NCBI GenBank assembly: GCA_020310875.1
Contig: CM035435.1
Span: forward strand, 65,124,836 to 65,188,835
Source of the DNA: Ceratopteris richardii
Taxonomy: Eukaryota; Streptophyta; Polypodiopsida; Polypodiales; Pteridaceae
DNA: 64,000 nucleotides
Reading direction: 5' to 3'
The notes beneath the pieces are model-generated. The model was not told where the DNA came from and searched no databases. It worked only from the letters and a program-made list of their open reading frames with translations. The translations under genes were made by a program, and so were the position numbers. Shown here piece by piece: positions 11,125 to 24,110 of this stretch. How positions within the stretch are numbered: the first letter of the stretch is position 1; each line of letters starts with the position of its first letter.

Positions 11125-13380
11125 ATGTCCTATCACATGGAGAGACCAGTAGGTAGTTCAGGGGTGGCTTATCTAGAAAAGCCAGAGGGACCTTACAAGA
11201 CTCAATTGGAATACATCAGGATGAATCGTCTAGGTGCTCGCATCTACGAAGACGGACTGAGAAGATCTGTGGTCCAGATTAAGAACCCCGATCAACCCCA
11301 TGGACTAGAACACCCGGTAGTCAAGTTTGAGAATGGAGCATACCTGGATAAAGAGGGGACTATATATGTAGTCACCACTCTTCCTGATAGAACTGATGAG
11401 TTTGGAAATGTGATTGCTGAGACCGACATGGGTGATATAGAGCAAGGGAACCTAGAGAAAGAGCCAAGAACCCCCCGTGGTAAATCTGTCTTGACCAGAA
11501 TCATGACTCCAGAGTGGATTCCACAGGATAATAAAAGCATAGATCTGCTTTTAAACCGAGAAACCGATCAGGCTTTTTGGAGATATAAATCTGCTCAACC
11601 TGAGGAAGTGAGTGCCCTCACAATCTATGAGTTTAAAGACCCTGATAGCCCAGGCCAAGTAACCTACCTAGACAATGCATCAGAGAGAATCTTCATGGTC
11701 ACTGAGCATGGCAGACATGCCTACACATGGAAGGGTGAATTTGTTTTTCCCCAACCAAGGTCTAATGTGTCCTTTGGTCACCAAGGAGTTGGGACCTCCC
11801 AAGCTCATGGAGCTCAAAGAGATAGAAGTAGAGACAAACCTGAGGTAAGTTTTGCCAACTCCCTGGGAAGAGAAAGAACGGGAACGGAAAGGAATAGAGT
11901 GGAACCTGAGAGACATAGAACCCCATCGAATCAAGGGAATGCTGACGATTTTCCTTTGCCAAGGCCGAGAGAACACACTAGGACCCTGCGACCAACTCAA
12001 CTGGTGAAGTCCATGAAGAATTATTTCGATGGCACGGGAGACCCTTATGACCATGTGGTAGAATTTCGGCAAGTATTGAAAGCTGAATAGGTAGAGGACC
12101 TATTCACACAATATAATGCTTTTGGTCTAACCCTTAGGAACACTGCCCTTACGTGGTTTCAACCACTGAACGAGAGGCATTTCAGAAACATAGACCAGCT
12201 CCTAGAGGCGTTTATCATTGAGTTTTCTAAGAGTGGAATTAGGCACAACACTTCCTCACTAATTCATAGCTTCAAACAGACACCGCAAGAGACGGTCAGA
12301 CTAGCTGGAAGAAGATTTAGGCAATACCTGGAGAGATGCCCGATGCCGGAGTTACCCACACCAGCCAAACAAGTGGCCTTGTTCTTAGATGGATTGTTGA
12401 GCACCAAGCTCAGGTCATATGTGTATCTGAAGGACCCCAGAACGATAGAAGAGTGCGTGCGCATGTGCATAGACATTGAGGACAATCTAGGTGAGGAATT
12501 AGAACTATCAAAAATCTATAAGGATTCGGATAGCTCTAGTAGCCTCACATCTGGTCAATCCACATCCATTGATGAACTTGCAGAGAAGGTAGCTCAAAGA
12601 CTAGGTGTCTCTAGCAAACAAATTCCGAGATTTGCCCCAGTTAAGCGGTGCTACACTTGTGGAGGTGACCATATGGCAAATGTATGCCCCATTATGGCGC
12701 AACCCCAGGTGAATCCTAGTAGCCAGTACTGCACCATAGAGCGAAGGTACACCAACCACACTGCACAGGACTACCCATATAACAAACAAACTGTCAGGCA
12801 AAACTACCCTCAGCCATATCCACAACAAGGTAGATACCAGAATCAGTACCCACCACAACAATACAACCGACCCCAGCAAACTTATCAGCCACCTTATCAA
12901 GGGCAGCAGAGACCTCAACCAGTCCTAGTACAGCAACCCCTTGCTCCAACCAATGTGATCCCAGTTAAATATGCATCTGCTGAAGAAAATCCGAACAGAG
13001 CCATAGTCCCAGTTACCCCATTGCTATCAGACAGTGATCCAAGTGACCATAGTTTTGACTCCACACATATTGATAGCCCACAGGCTTACTACATGCAGTC
13101 ACCCGAGCATAACGAGTCATACTATTATGAGGACCCAAGTGAAAATAGTGGGGAGCCTGAGTATGCCAATGTCATGTACACAAACCCCAACTCTAGACCT
13201 CAACCTAGGCATGTACGACCCCCATTTCCTAGAGGACCATGCTTCAGATGTCAGGGAGATCACCTTATACGTGATTGTCCACTGCCTGCCCCTACACAAC
13301 CTCAACCAGTAACAATTCAGGGTTTCTGTCAAGACTGCGAAAAAGAGCATCTCTAACGAGATTGCCCAAAGAACCCTAAT
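11125..13380 (+). mobile_element. gag region of the giant Gypsy element
   Basis: The region encodes a structural gag protein. The first 250 or so residues (beginning MSYHMERPVG) are not familiar and are hydrophilic. A Retrotrans_gag-type helical domain lies at about 12000-12380 (motifs YFDGTGDPYDHV, TALTWFQPL, RRFRQYLERCP). Then follow a zinc knuckle CYTCGGDHMANVCP near 12651, a long Q/P/Y-rich spacer, a second knuckle CFRCQGDHLIRDCP near 13242 and a partial third. The relic at 2300-2800 is derived from the spacer between the knuckles. The region carries a small number of breaks. Confidence 0.85.
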
Positions 13381-13383
13381 AAC

Positions 13384-15369
13384 ATGCCTAAAATCACTCC
13401 TATCAATGTTGTTGGGTTAGTTGTAGACTCCACAGGGAGTGTGACTTCCACCGCACCTGTGCAAGTAATCACAAGAGCCCAAGCACTACAACAAAACCAA
13501 GGTGTTGGTCAGGAAAAGAGCCCCGAGGTGAGTGAAACAGAGAGCATAACCAAAAAGAGGACTAGAGCCTGGAAGGATAGTCGTGAAAGAATGAAAAGGC
13601 AATGGGCAAAAAAGATGAGCGAACTTGAAGAAAGCTTGAGAGAAACCAAAGCAAAAATCATAGAGATCACATCTCAACCGCACTCTCACACATTCCCACC
13701 GCTACCATCCCCATCACCCTCCATCCCTCCACCCTCTAATACACCCCACGTAACCCACCCACCACCCCGAGTAGGATCAGTATTAGCTGATCCCACTCCT
13801 GAAGACATAGACATGATGCTTAAAGCATATCAGGCCAGAATCCAAGAAGGGCCAAATGTAACGGATCATGACAAGTGCTACCCTAGAGCTGACCTAGAGA
13901 TAGAAAGAACCAAGCTTTGCGCGAAAATGGTCGCATTGGCTCAGACTATGTTTGAAGCCAGTCGCCTTTTCAATTACTCGGGCTCAGCCAAGACACAATT
14001 ACACTTGGATGGACTTCTAGAGAAGTTAGAGGGCATAATTGCAAGATCTACCAAGGAAGAAAAAAATCAAGAAAGAGATAAAGCAAGCAAAAACATGACC
14101 CATCCCCCACCGAAAGCTTATGTGCCCAATTCCACTGAACCAGACAACCCCCCCTCCCTAGAAAGAATAGAGAATCTAATGGCACAATCACAAAAGGGAC
14201 TCGCCCCTCAACACCATGACAAGGCTAGTGAAAGAGCAGGTCTTCCTACCCAGAAAGCCTATGTGCCTGAGGCCTACGTGCCTAACTCTACAGAGCCAGA
14301 CACCTCTTCTTCTATGAATCGGTTCACACCAGAATTCCTACGCGAGATTCAAGAAGACAAATGGGCTAAAGAGAGTGAAGTCCCTCCTCCTATTGAACTT
14401 GTGGATGATGCACGTGACCAATTTCCACAAGACATCCCATCCATTTATGAGGAGCAGGAGAGTACCCACTCTCAGGAAAGACTAGAGTTTGAGTCTAACT
14501 CTCTACAAGAATTACCCCACTTCACAGGCCCATGGGAGGCTAAGTCTACTTGTATGAGAGCACCCACGGTCATGGTACGAAATGAGGACTCAGTCTTACC
14601 TAGGAACACAGAGGTAGTGAAAAACACTAAAGTGCAGTGCAATCTCAAGTTAGAAGAGCTACTCAAGGTTAGACCTGAATTATGGGAACATGTCGCCAAA
14701 CAAGTACCAGCGATAGTGAAACCTCATTCCCAGGTAGGATCACATAGGACGGTGCCAGAGATACCCTTGGATAAGATAGGAGATATGTGTGAAGGTGAAG
14801 AAGGGAATACCTATCTTCCCATTACCTACCAGGAGTACACCACCAAGGCAATTTTGGACTCAGGTGCAGGAGTTGCAATTGCTACAACTTCCCTATGGAA
14901 GCGATGGGGCAAGCCAGCACTCCGACCAACGAGAATGAAATTGCAGATGGCTGATGGTCATATTGAAAGGCCCTTAGGATTATTAGAAGGAATAACTCTC
15001 ACTACATGTGGGGTTGAGTTTGAGCATACTTTTGCTATATGCGACTTTAGCAAAAACCAAGCCTACGAGATGATTTTGGGAAGGCCATTTATGCAGCAAT
15101 TGCAAGTAGTCCAGGATTGGGGAACCAATTCCTTGTATTTGCAACATCTAGGTGTTACAACCAAACTCAATCTTAAGGATTACTCTCATAGAGACGTACC
15201 GCCTATTCAATGGAATCCCATCCATAGAGCCAAAGATGAGACTGAGTCTGTGCATTCCATAGAATCCGGATCCTCGTGGATGCATGAAGACACCCACTTA
15301 TGGATGTGTAAGGTAGCAGTAGAAGAAGAGAAGAGAGAGAAAGCCAGAGAGGTAGGTGCAAAAGAAAAC
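13384..15369 (+). mobile_element. Linker and first retropepsin domain of the giant Gypsy element
   Basis: A long charged, proline-rich linker with a short helical segment (about 13560-13660) leads to an aspartic-protease domain at about 14800-15130, with the active-site string AILDSGAG near 14850 and the closing MILGRPFM. The role is cleavage of the gag-pol precursor. The sequence is interrupted at 15370 by the antisense chromovirus; pol resumes after 22078. Confidence 0.85.
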
Positions 15370-15655
15370 TGTCAGAGATCGCCTGCTCCGATGAGCTCCC
15401 CAATTTTGGGACGATACATGCACGACTTTCGATGACTCTCTCAGGTGTTCGCACGGAGATCGATGAGTCCTTTTCCGCCCAGCCGCGTGGTGTCTCTAAA
15501 AATGACTACTTTCTCTCTCTCTACACCCAAAATGGGTCATGGTCAAGGTTCCTCTCATGAGTGCCACTTGGCACTCATGTGAGCATCATACTCTATATGA
15601 ATAAGAGGAGGGTCATACCTCTAAATACTATTCATATAGGATACTCCATGTGACA
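15370..15655 (-). repeat. 3' LTR of the chromovirus
   Basis: 286 bp, identical to the copy at 21788-22073 as far as I can compare. In element orientation it follows the purine tract at 15656-15672. Confidence 0.95.
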
Positions 15656-15672
15656 TTTCCTTCCCCTTACTT
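15656..15672 (-). promoter_or_regulatory. Polypurine tract of the chromovirus
   Basis: On the minus strand the 17 bases AAGTAAGGGGAAGGAAA abut the 3' LTR directly. This is the expected plus-strand primer position. Confidence 0.8.
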
Positions 15673-15804
15673 CCATTTTGTCCTCAAAATGGTATTGGAA
15701 GGTCTAAAAGAAAGAGAGAAATAATAGAACCACCACTCCCACTATATCCCCATGTATAAAAATACATGGTCCTGTCTCCGTGTTGTTTCCCCATATCCTT
15801 CCCC

Positions 15805-18800
15805 TTAAGAAAACTCTTGGGAAGGTAAACTAAAACTGGGAAACCGTCTCTGTAGGGTGCTAACCCGCTCCCATGTGGCACTATCTTCTGAACTATCTTT
15901 CCACTTTACTAGACACTCTTTATACAAGTGACTCCTCGTCCGTTTCTCTCGAGTGCGTAGTATGCTCTCTGGCTCATGTGGAATAGATTGAACAGAAATA
16001 GGCTCTACTACCTCACTATCTGGAATGAGGTTGTCAGATTCACCCAGCCTTTTCTTAAGCCGGCTAACATGAAATACTGGATGGATTTGACTATTCTCTG
16101 GAAGTTGGAGCTGGTAAGCCATCTTTCCTATTCTCTTAAGTATTTGGAAAGGTCCACAATACCTAGGAGATAATTTTGGACAAGGTCCCGTCTTCATGGT
16201 TTCAGACCTAGATGGAACTCTAAGATAGACTTGCTCTCCAACCTCAAAGTTGATATCTCTTCTTTGAGGGTCAGCATAGGCTCTAGCCCTATCCTGAGCT
16301 TTCCTAATGCTGTCCTTAGCAAGTCTAAGCATATCATTCATTTCTTCCAAGAAGTCCTTTGCAGCTTGAACTTTTTCATTCTGCAAGCCAACTGCATAAG
16401 GAGCCCTTGGCTGAAACCCATACATAAGCATAAATGGACTATGCCCAGTGGAAGAGTGCTTGGCACTATTATATGCAAACTCTACTATAGGTAAGTACTC
16501 CTCCCAATTAGTTTGCCTTTCATTCACATATGCTCGAAGCATATCCTCTAAGATTTGGTTAACCCTTTCTGTTTGCCCATCCGACTGTGGATGCTCGGCC
16601 GTACTCATGCTAAGCTTTGTATCCAACCTTTTGAAGACCGCTCTCCAAAAGTGGCTAGTAAACTTCCTATCCCGATCAGAAACTATGTCTAAAGGAAGAC
16701 CATATAACCGGTATAGGTTCTCAACAAAGAGTCTAGCCAACTCAGGTGTCTTCACTGTACTATGTGTCGGAATAAACCTAGCCATTTTGGTTAACCTATC
16801 CACAATTACCCAGACCGAGTCGTGCCCTCTCTGTGTCTTAGATAATCCGACTATAAAGTCCATGGAGATACTCTCCCACTTCCCATTAGGAATATCCAAT
16901 GGGTGGAGTAGTCCTCCAATCCTCAACCTCTCAGCTTTGTTGACCTGGCATTTATTGCACTTAAGCACATACTCTAGGACGTCCTTATGAAGTCCAGGCC
17001 AATAAAACTGCCTCTTAACAAGATCATAAGTCTTGTTAACTCCTGGGTGTCCCGCACTAGGTGTGTCATGACACTCATATAAAATATGCCGTCTCATCTC
17101 AATATCTCTAGGGACACACACCTTACCTTTATATAACAGATATCCATCATGGACACTGTAATTCTTCCACTTGAATCCTTCTTGAGTACCCGTCGATACT
17201 CCATCCTCATTGGAAACCCGTATATCACGATCCCCATTCTCTATGGCTTCCCAAATCTCGGAATATGCAGGATCAAGTCTACATTTCCCTCTAATAGACT
17301 CAAGTAGCTCACTAGTGATCTGAGTAAAACTCAGTCCATTGAGCATAGGCATGCGGCTAAGTGAATCAGCCACTACATTAAACTTTCCCTTCCTATACCT
17401 AAGCTCATAATCAAACTCTTGAAGGGTCTCTGCCCATCGGGCCTTACGACCGTTAAGGTCTGTTTGATTAGAGAGCCACTTAATGCTCTCTTGATCAAAC
17501 ACTATCGTAACTTTGGCACCATATAAATAATGACACCACTTCTTCAAAGCATGGACTATTGCATACAACTCCTTCTCATAGACGGAGTAATTCTTTTGAG
17601 CCGGTTCTAGTTTCTTGCTCTCAAAAGCTAATGGTCGACCAGCCTGTACTAAAACCGCTCCTATAGCAAAATCACTCGCGTCAGTTTCAACCACAAATGG
17701 TTTATTGGGATCTGCTATATGTAAAAGTGGAGCTGTAGCAATTGCTACCTTCAACTTTTCCATACTTTGCTTTTGTTCGTCTCCCCAATGAAAGGCTTTC
17801 CCTTTCCCTTTAAGCTGTTCCGTCATCGGGACAGCAATTTTGGCATAGTTCTTAATGAATCTTCGATAGAAACCTGATAAACCTAGGAAGATCTGTAGCT
17901 CCTCCAGGTTCCGTGGATGTGGCCATTCCATAATAGCCCTTACTTTTTCAGGATCCATCTGGATTCCATCTTGGGAGACTATATGCCCAAGGTATTTAAC
18001 CTCTGTTTTGAAAAATTCACACTTTGACTCCTTAGCAAAGAGCGAATTTTCCCTTAGCACTTGAAATACTTTTCTCAAGTGTTCCAAGTGCTCCTGTTCT
18101 GATGCACTATAGATCAGAATGTCATCTAAAAAGTCTACTACAAAGTGTCCTAGATAAGGCCGTAAAACACTATTCATGAGTTTCATGAAAGTGGCAGGAG
18201 CATTGGTGAGACCAAAAGGCATCACCAAAAACTCATAGTGCCCATATCTAGTCCTAAATGCAGTTTTAGGGACATCCTCTGCCCTAATCCTGATCTGATG
18301 ATATCCTGATCTGAGGTCAAGCTTGGTAAAATACCTAGCTTGATGTAACTGATCAAATAGATCTTCCAACCTAGGCATTGGAAATCTATTTTTGATAGTT
18401 ACCTTATTAAGTGCTCTATAATCTATACATAGTCTCATAGAGCCATCTTTCTTTTTAACTAGGAGCATTGGCGATGCCCATGGTGAGTTACTAGGTTTGA
18501 TGAAGCCTTTATCTAAATAGTCCTGCAATTGCTTCTCAACCTCCTCATGCTGAGAAACACTAAGCCTATAAGGTGGTCTACAAATAGGGTTAGTGTTAGT
18601 AACAACTTCTATGGCATGGTCAATGTCCCCTCTCTCAGGTGGTAGCCCTCTAGGTAAGTCAGTGGGAAAAACATCTCTGTATTCAAACATAAGATCCTTA
18701 AAACTTTTAACTACACACTCTTGCAAAAAAGAATAGTAGAAAGTCCTGTTCATATTTACATTCAAAGCATGAAAATATACATCAGATGAGCTGTCTGTAC

Positions 18801-20610
18801 AATGCTCCATATCATGACTATACAATAAAAACATATCCTGTACATGCTGTGAACAACAGAGACTATACAACTCTAATGATGAGATGAGAGGTGCACTAGG
18901 TACATCTCTCTCTCCCTGAATATAAACTGTACTTCCATTCTTTTCAAACTCGAGTGTGTTATTTTGATAGCTGCGTTTAAGTGTATCTCCCAACCCCCAT
19001 AGCCACTCTCTTCCTAAGACTAGATCTGTCCTCTCCATGTTCATAATTTGGAAGTCCATATGATCTGTATAATCCTGCATCTTGACTTCCAAATTGGATA
19101 CCATAGTATCCCATATTCTTTTATCTTGCCCTTGCATCATAGATACAATGTATTTATGTGCACTAGGCTGTTGGGGAATCTTCAATTTCTTGACCAAAGC
19201 ATAGTTTATGAAGTTATGAGTGGCAGAGTCATCTATCATGACTCGCACCCTGGTCCCGTATACACTACCATGTAGCTTGACCAAGTCATGTGGTCCAAAC
19301 TGCGGTGACCACAATGACTGAGTCAAACAACACGTGTGCTCTATATCCTCATGCATCACCTCCACTCCCTTGCAGCTAGAGCTGCCATGAATGGGAAGGG
19401 TCTGCACTAGGTGGACCGCCTTTTTGCCCCTTTCAGGAGCCGTACTAGACTCTGGTCCTTTCTTCTTTTCTTCCCCCTTCTTGAGTGGACAGTTCCACTG
19501 CGAGTGGCTAGGGGATAGGCACCTAAAACACAGGTTCTCTCTTTTGGCCTTCTCAAACTGGTCTGTGGATAGCTTAGGCCCTTGTGATCTTTGTTTTTTA
19601 ATAAAAACCTTCTTTTTCCCAAAAGGCAACTTTTTCTTAAATTTAGTGGTGCTAAGAGGTTTAAGGGGCTGATCCGTCTCCATAGGAGTATACTGAGGAC
19701 GGTTATGGTCCTCATATATCTGTGCATACTTGATCGCCTCCTCAAACGTCTTAGGCGCATTCCTCCTGACTTCCCTCTTTATGGCTTTATCCAAGCCCCT
19801 AACAAACCCTCTGGTCTTCTGAAAATCATCTAGACCCTTAAACTTCAAAGTGATCTCTCTATAGTGAGATAGATAAACTGAAAGAGGCCTGCCTCTTTGA
19901 GTAATTCTATCCCACTCATCCCAATTCCTCTCCTCTTCATTTTCAGGAAGAAACTCTTTTAGGAAAAGAGTCTCAAAGTGAGTCCAGTCACTAGGGATAG
20001 AGTTCGCCTCCTTAAGACTCATCCACCACTTATAAGCACGCGGGCCGAGGGAGAGACTCGCCTCTAGCACACGATACTCAGGTGGGGTGCCCTTCAATTG
20101 ATGCAAATCTTGCCACTTTTGTAAAAAAGTGTAGATTGCATCTTTATTCCTGTCTCGGTCATCCCCCGTGAAGGTTGGTGGCTTTAAGTCTTTCAGGAGG
20201 GGAGCTTCCCTAGAGCTCTCTCCTTTATATTTACTAGGAAGAGAAGTCTCTTTCCTAGTAATCTCTAGAGGAATGATAGGAGTCTCTCTTTCCTTCCTAG
20301 CTAGGAAAGAAGTGACACTAGTCTCAAGAGAGATCATTTGAGACTTAAGTTGCTGTATAAGAGATGTCATGCTACCCAAATCTTTCTCTAACTTGAGGGT
20401 TTGCTCTTTCAAGTCAATGAATTGGTCACGAGTGACAAATTCATCTATAAGCTCTTCATAAGTGTACTCTTGCTGTGAAGGCTCTTTTTCTTCTATGTTC
20501 TCTTCTATTTCTTGTCCTAACTCTACTTCTTCCATCCTAGCATCCTGATCCTCTAGTTGCTCTCTAGGTGGAGAAGTGGTCTCAACTACTTGTTTGCCTT
20601 TATTTTCCAT
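15805..20610 (-). CDS. Chromovirus gag-pol polyprotein (1601 aa)
   Basis: A single frame starts at 20610 with [10 protein letters not shown]. Parts in order: coiled N-terminal region and Retrotrans_gag domain (about residues 140-300, [19 protein letters not shown]); zinc knuckle [14 protein letters not shown] (about 370); aspartic protease region (about 455-560); reverse transcriptase with FLDDILIYS (about 690-870); RNase H beginning [14 protein letters not shown] (about 960); integrase zinc domain HILYECHD...CNKCQ (about 1160-1215) and core with [15 protein letters not shown] and TERVNQ (about 1235-1400); and a C-terminal chromodomain (YLVKW-like string [16 protein letters not shown], about 1560-1590). 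The length is usual for one-frame chromovirus polyproteins. The chromodomain in this branch is known to steer integration toward particular chromatin. Confidence 0.95.
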   Translation of the reverse strand: MENKGKQVVETTSPPREQLEDQDARMEEVELGQEIEENIEEKEPSQQEYTYEELIDEFVTRDQFIDLKEQTLKLEKDLGSMTSLIQQLKSQMISLETSVTSFLARKERETPIIPLEITRKETSLPSKYKGESSREAPLLKDLKPPTFTGDDRDRNKDAIYTFLQKWQDLHQLKGTPPEYRVLEASLSLGPRAYKWWMSLKEANSIPSDWTHFETLFLKEFLPENEEERNWDEWDRITQRGRPLSVYLSHYREITLKFKGLDDFQKTRGFVRGLDKAIKREVRRNAPKTFEEAIKYAQIYEDHNRPQYTPMETDQPLKPLSTTKFKKKLPFGKKKVFIKKQRSQGPKLSTDQFEKAKRENLCFRCLSPSHSQWNCPLKKGEEKKKGPESSTAPERGKKAVHLVQTLPIHGSSSCKGVEVMHEDIEHTCCLTQSLWSPQFGPHDLVKLHGSVYGTRVRVMIDDSATHNFINYALVKKLKIPQQPSAHKYIVSMMQGQDKRIWDTMVSNLEVKMQDYTDHMDFQIMNMERTDLVLGREWLWGLGDTLKRSYQNNTLEFEKNGSTVYIQGERDVPSAPLISSLELYSLCCSQHVQDMFLLYSHDMEHCTDSSSDVYFHALNVNMNRTFYYSFLQECVVKSFKDLMFEYRDVFPTDLPRGLPPERGDIDHAIEVVTNTNPICRPPYRLSVSQHEEVEKQLQDYLDKGFIKPSNSPWASPMLLVKKKDGSMRLCIDYRALNKVTIKNRFPMPRLEDLFDQLHQARYFTKLDLRSGYHQIRIRAEDVPKTAFRTRYGHYEFLVMPFGLTNAPATFMKLMNSVLRPYLGHFVVDFLDDILIYSASEQEHLEHLRKVFQVLRENSLFAKESKCEFFKTEVKYLGHIVSQDGIQMDPEKVRAIMEWPHPRNLEELQIFLGLSGFYRRFIKNYAKIAVPMTEQLKGKGKAFHWGDEQKQSMEKLKVAIATAPLLHIADPNKPFVVETDASDFAIGAVLVQAGRPLAFESKKLEPAQKNYSVYEKELYAIVHALKKWCHYLYGAKVTIVFDQESIKWLSNQTDLNGRKARWAETLQEFDYELRYRKGKFNVVADSLSRMPMLNGLSFTQITSELLESIRGKCRLDPAYSEIWEAIENGDRDIRVSNEDGVSTGTQEGFKWKNYSVHDGYLLYKGKVCVPRDIEMRRHILYECHDTPSAGHPGVNKTYDLVKRQFYWPGLHKDVLEYVLKCNKCQVNKAERLRIGGLLHPLDIPNGKWESISMDFIVGLSKTQRGHDSVWVIVDRLTKMARFIPTHSTVKTPELARLFVENLYRLYGLPLDIVSDRDRKFTSHFWRAVFKRLDTKLSMSTAEHPQSDGQTERVNQILEDMLRAYVNERQTNWEEYLPIVEFAYNSAKHSSTGHSPFMLMYGFQPRAPYAVGLQNEKVQAAKDFLEEMNDMLRLAKDSIRKAQDRARAYADPQRRDINFEVGEQVYLRVPSRSETMKTGPCPKLSPRYCGPFQILKRIGKMAYQLQLPENSQIHPVFHVSRLKKRLGESDNLIPDSEVVEPISVQSIPHEPESILRTREKRTRSHLYKECLVKWKDSSEDSATWERVSTLQRRFPSFSLPSQEFS

Positions 20611-21773
20611 GTTTAAGTACCCTTCCCCCGTTTGCTAACTAGAGAGTATGAAAATGAATGGAAGTAGAGTTAAAATATGCAAGAAGAAGAGAGATATAAC
20701 ACAAGAGCACTTCCCTGATACAAAGTAGTGTTGCGGAAGCTAAATCCAGGTGGTCCTTGATGCTTCAAGCCGCTGATTTTGAGTCCTTGCCAGTCCCAAA
20801 AGAAAATTGGAAATGTCCGCTTGGTCCGGGGAGGTTCTAGACACCATAAACCATCCAAAATAACACCAAAAGTGCGTAGGAAAAGCCTCAAACGTGCAAA
20901 CTGAATGCAACTGAACAATTTCAGAAATTTTCCAATCCTCGCCAGTCCACAAAGTGTTGTCCAGCACCTGCACTTCAAAAATTTGAGACAATCCCAAGTG
21001 AAAAAATTGGATTTGGAGTCCGGAAGAAGAAAAACTAGGCCCGGGAGTGGCCGCCTAGTTCCTGCTGAAACGCTGCAGAGAAATTTTGGTAGGGCAAATC
21101 TCTTCCAAATCCAACACCGATGGTCTCTGAGCGAAGCTTGAAAGCGTAGCTTCGAAACGTGACCAAGATTTTGAAAATCCGATATGGTATGAAGAAGATA
21201 TGGTCCGGAGAAGTGAGGTATGTCACCGGTGGGAAGTGAAAAGCTTCATCTTCATGAATAGATAGGTTTGGAAAGCTCAAAACTGAGGAATGAAAGCTTC
21301 TTTCACCAAACCAACACCCCCCATCCCATAACCACAGCCCATAATACATATGTACATCCTCATTTGATCAACATCTTGATCCACAATATCAATTTTGTTC
21401 TTCTAATTCCCCCAAAAAAAATTCGAATTTTACCTATCTTCAAGTTGAATTGGAGTGGCTTCGAAAATTTCTGAACTGTCAGAGGGCGCCTTTGATGGAG
21501 CAAGTTATCCCACATAGGGGCGCTGCAGGCGGAGAAAATCCCTTTATAACCAAGAGCATGAGGAGCTTACTTCCACCTTGGAGTGGGGAGGGAGGAGCAA
21601 AGCTCCCCCTCGTGGGCTGGCGGATGCCTTCGGGCCTCTGCGTGACTCTCTGCGCCTGTGGGCCTTCTCTGATCGCGGCCGCCTGTGGGCCGTCGGTTGT
21701 TGATGATGGTTGTCCCGTCGCGGGCCGCCTGTGGGCCGTCGGTTCTTGATGATGGTTGTCTCGTTCGCCGTCT
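20611..21773 (-). other. Leader of the chromovirus
   Basis: About 1.16 kb between primer site and start codon. The part next to the primer site is strikingly GC-rich and holds a 47-bp-spaced direct repeat (CCGCCTGTGGGCCGTCGGTT at about 21679 and 21726). Short open frames here on both strands reflect GC content and are not supported as genes. Confidence 0.7.
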
Positions 21774-21786
21774 GGCTCCGATACCA
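21774..21786 (-). promoter_or_regulatory. Primer binding site of the chromovirus, tRNA-iMet type
   Basis: On the minus strand TGGTATCGGAGCC lies one base from the 5' LTR. It matches the usual plant iMet primer site TGGTATCAGAGC with one difference. Confidence 0.85.
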
Positions 21787-21787
21787 A

Positions 21788-22073
21788 TGTCAGAGATCGC
21801 CTGCTCCGATGAGCTCCCCAATTTTGGGACGATACATGCACGACTTTCGATGACTCTCTCAGGTGTTCGCACGGAGATCGATGAGTCCTTTTCCGCCCAG
21901 CCGCGTGGTGTCTCTAAAAATGACTACTTTCTCTCTCTCTACACCCAAAATGGGTCATGGTCAAGGTTCCTCTCATGAGTGCCACTTGGCACTCATGTGA
22001 GCATCATACTCTATATGAATAAGAGGAGGGTCATACCTCTAAATACTATTCATATAGGATACTCCATGTGACA
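21788..22073 (-). repeat. 5' LTR of the chromovirus
   Basis: 286 bp with TG...CA ends, identical to the 3' LTR. It is followed directly on the plus strand by the target duplication AAAAC at 22074-22078. Confidence 0.95.
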
Positions 22074-22338
22074 AAAACCATAGATCAATTCAAGACCCAG
22101 CCTATGCACCTGTAGTCTTTCCTGATGAGGAATTTGAACCCCATGGCTGGGCAGAAATCCTAGCAACAATGGATGTAGCCATCAATGAAGAGCAGTGGAC
22201 ACCTCATTGTGATGAGGATGGCTATGACATTTCAGTCTTTTCAATAGAGCCAATCATGGGAGATGCAGTTTTAGAAGAATCCAACCTATCCTTGATGCAT
22301 TTGAGGATGCGAGTGACTCCGATCTAGAGTCAATCATC

Positions 22339-24110
22339 ATGGACCCACCTTTTGCATCAGATGAAGAATACTTCTATGAAGTAGAATTTCAACCCCAGAG
22401 GCACGGAGAGCTTACAAATGAGGTGAGGTTAGCCACACAAGTAGCTTCTAAAAGCGGAGGAAAGAAAAGAAAGAAGAAGGAAGTCACTCTGGAGGCAGAA
22501 GAATCCTTGTTTGAGGTCCCTGAAAACTTTAAAAAATATGAGATAGACGATAGGAGGGTCATGATAAGAATGCCTAAACGTGAGGCACAAGCAGGAGAAG
22601 CCTATGATAGCAAGGAAACTACCAAGAAAATAGTTGTCGCCATCGAGGAAGGAGAAGAAAGATGCACATACATAGGTCATGACCTGACACAAGAGGAAGA
22701 ACAAGAGCTGATAGCCTTGCTAAGAGAATACCGAGATGTATTTGCTTGGAGTTATAAGGACTTGAAAGGGGTAGACCCTGATATATGTTCACATACAATC
22801 CCCATGACCTCAGACACCAGACCCTCGAAACAGAAGCCCTACACATACAATGATAACTATGCTGCTAAGATCAAAGAGGAGATAGATCGACTGGTTGAAG
22901 CCGGATTCATCTATGAAATTGAGCACACTGAGTGGGTATCCCCCATTGTAGTGGTGCCCAAGAAAAATGGAAAGTTGTGTGTGTGTATTAACCTTAAAAA
23001 AGTTAATGCCGCCACGATTAGAGACAATTATCCGCTTCCTATCACTGAGCATCTATTAGAAAGGGTAGCAGGCAAGGAAGTGTACAGCTTCCTAGATGGG
23101 TTTTCGGGCTACAATCAAGTAGCCATTGCTCCAGAGGATCAACATAAGACGGCTTTTGCCACGGAGTGGGGCATATTTGCCTTTCGAGTAATGCCATTCG
23201 GGCTTACTAATGCACCTGCTACCTTTCAAAGATTGATGTGTCATGTGTTTAAAGAGTTCTTGAGGAAGAATTTGGAAGTCTATGTTGATGATCTGTGCGC
23301 GCATTCCAACATTAGACAGACCCATATACCTGAACTCAGACAAATCTTTGATAAATGCAGAGAATATCAAGTCTGCTTGAACCCAGAAAAGTGTGTTTTC
23401 ATGGTTAGGTCAAGGCAAGATTCTAGGACACATAGTGTCAAAAAATGGCATATCCACTGATGAAGAGAAAGTGAAAGCCATAGCGGAGCTACCTGGGCCA
23501 AAGAACGTCAAGGAAGTACATGCGTTCATGGGGCATTGTGGTTACTACCGCCGGTTCATCCACATGTATGCCATCATTGCAAAGCCCATGTACGGACTTC
23601 TGACTAACTTTGAGTGGACTGATGAATGTGAGAATTCCTTCCAAGAGCTTAAACGAAGATTATGTTCAGCACCAATCTTGACCACACCAAATTGGAACAA
23701 GACATTCCATGTTCATGTGGATGCCTCCAATTATGCTATTGGATGTGTACTCGCACAACCTATGGGTGAAGGTAATCTGGATCTCCCTATTGCCTATGCC
23801 AGTAGACAATTGAATGTTGTTGAACGGAACTATACAACCACCGAACGAGAAGGATTAGGCATGGTGTACGCGGTTAAAAAGTTTAGACATTATTTGCTTG
23901 CAAATAAGTTCAAATTTTTTACTGATCACCAAACTCTACTGTACTTGGTAAACAAGCCATGTAATACAGGCAGATTAGTAAGATGGTTTCTCTTACTAAT
24001 GGAGTATGACTTTGAGGTGGTGGTAAGGAAAGGGAAGACTCACTTGAGAGCAGACCATCTGTCTAGGCTCACATCTGGAGAAGCCCGACAAGGAGTATCA
24101 GATGACTTAC
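22339..24110 (+). mobile_element. Reverse transcriptase and RNase H of the giant Gypsy element
   Basis: The RT domain spans about 22840-23400: RPSKQKPYTY entry, [38 protein letters not shown] and the active-site YVDD near 23280. The connection region (FMGHCGYYRRFI) and RNase H follow, with HVHVDASNYAIG near 23710, the second acidic site at TTTEREGLG, and FFTDHQTLLYLV near 23920. All RT and RNase H landmarks are present. The motifs resemble the Tat/Athila side of plant Gypsy more than chromoviruses. The region carries a break. Confidence 0.88.

Larger units (their letters stand above)
15370..22073 (-). mobile_element. Chromovirus (Gypsy), looks whole, identical LTRs
   Basis: The two 286-bp LTRs at 15370-15655 and 21788-22073 start TGTCAG and end GTGACA and appear identical base for base. 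The target duplication AAAAC is at 15365-15369 and 22074-22078. On the minus strand the order is LTR, iMet-type primer site, GC-rich leader, one uninterrupted polyprotein of 1601 codons, purine tract, LTR. The polyprotein ends in a chromodomain, which marks the chromovirus branch. Identical LTRs and an unbroken frame make this the youngest insertion in the window; it sits in the protease-RT interval of the giant Gypsy element. Confidence 0.95.

Noticed and set aside
21450-21872. Overlapping frames on both strands in the chromovirus leader
   Set aside because: They arise from the GC-rich, internally duplicated leader and LTR; the minus-strand frame at the LTR also recurs at 15203-15454 because it is LTR sequence.
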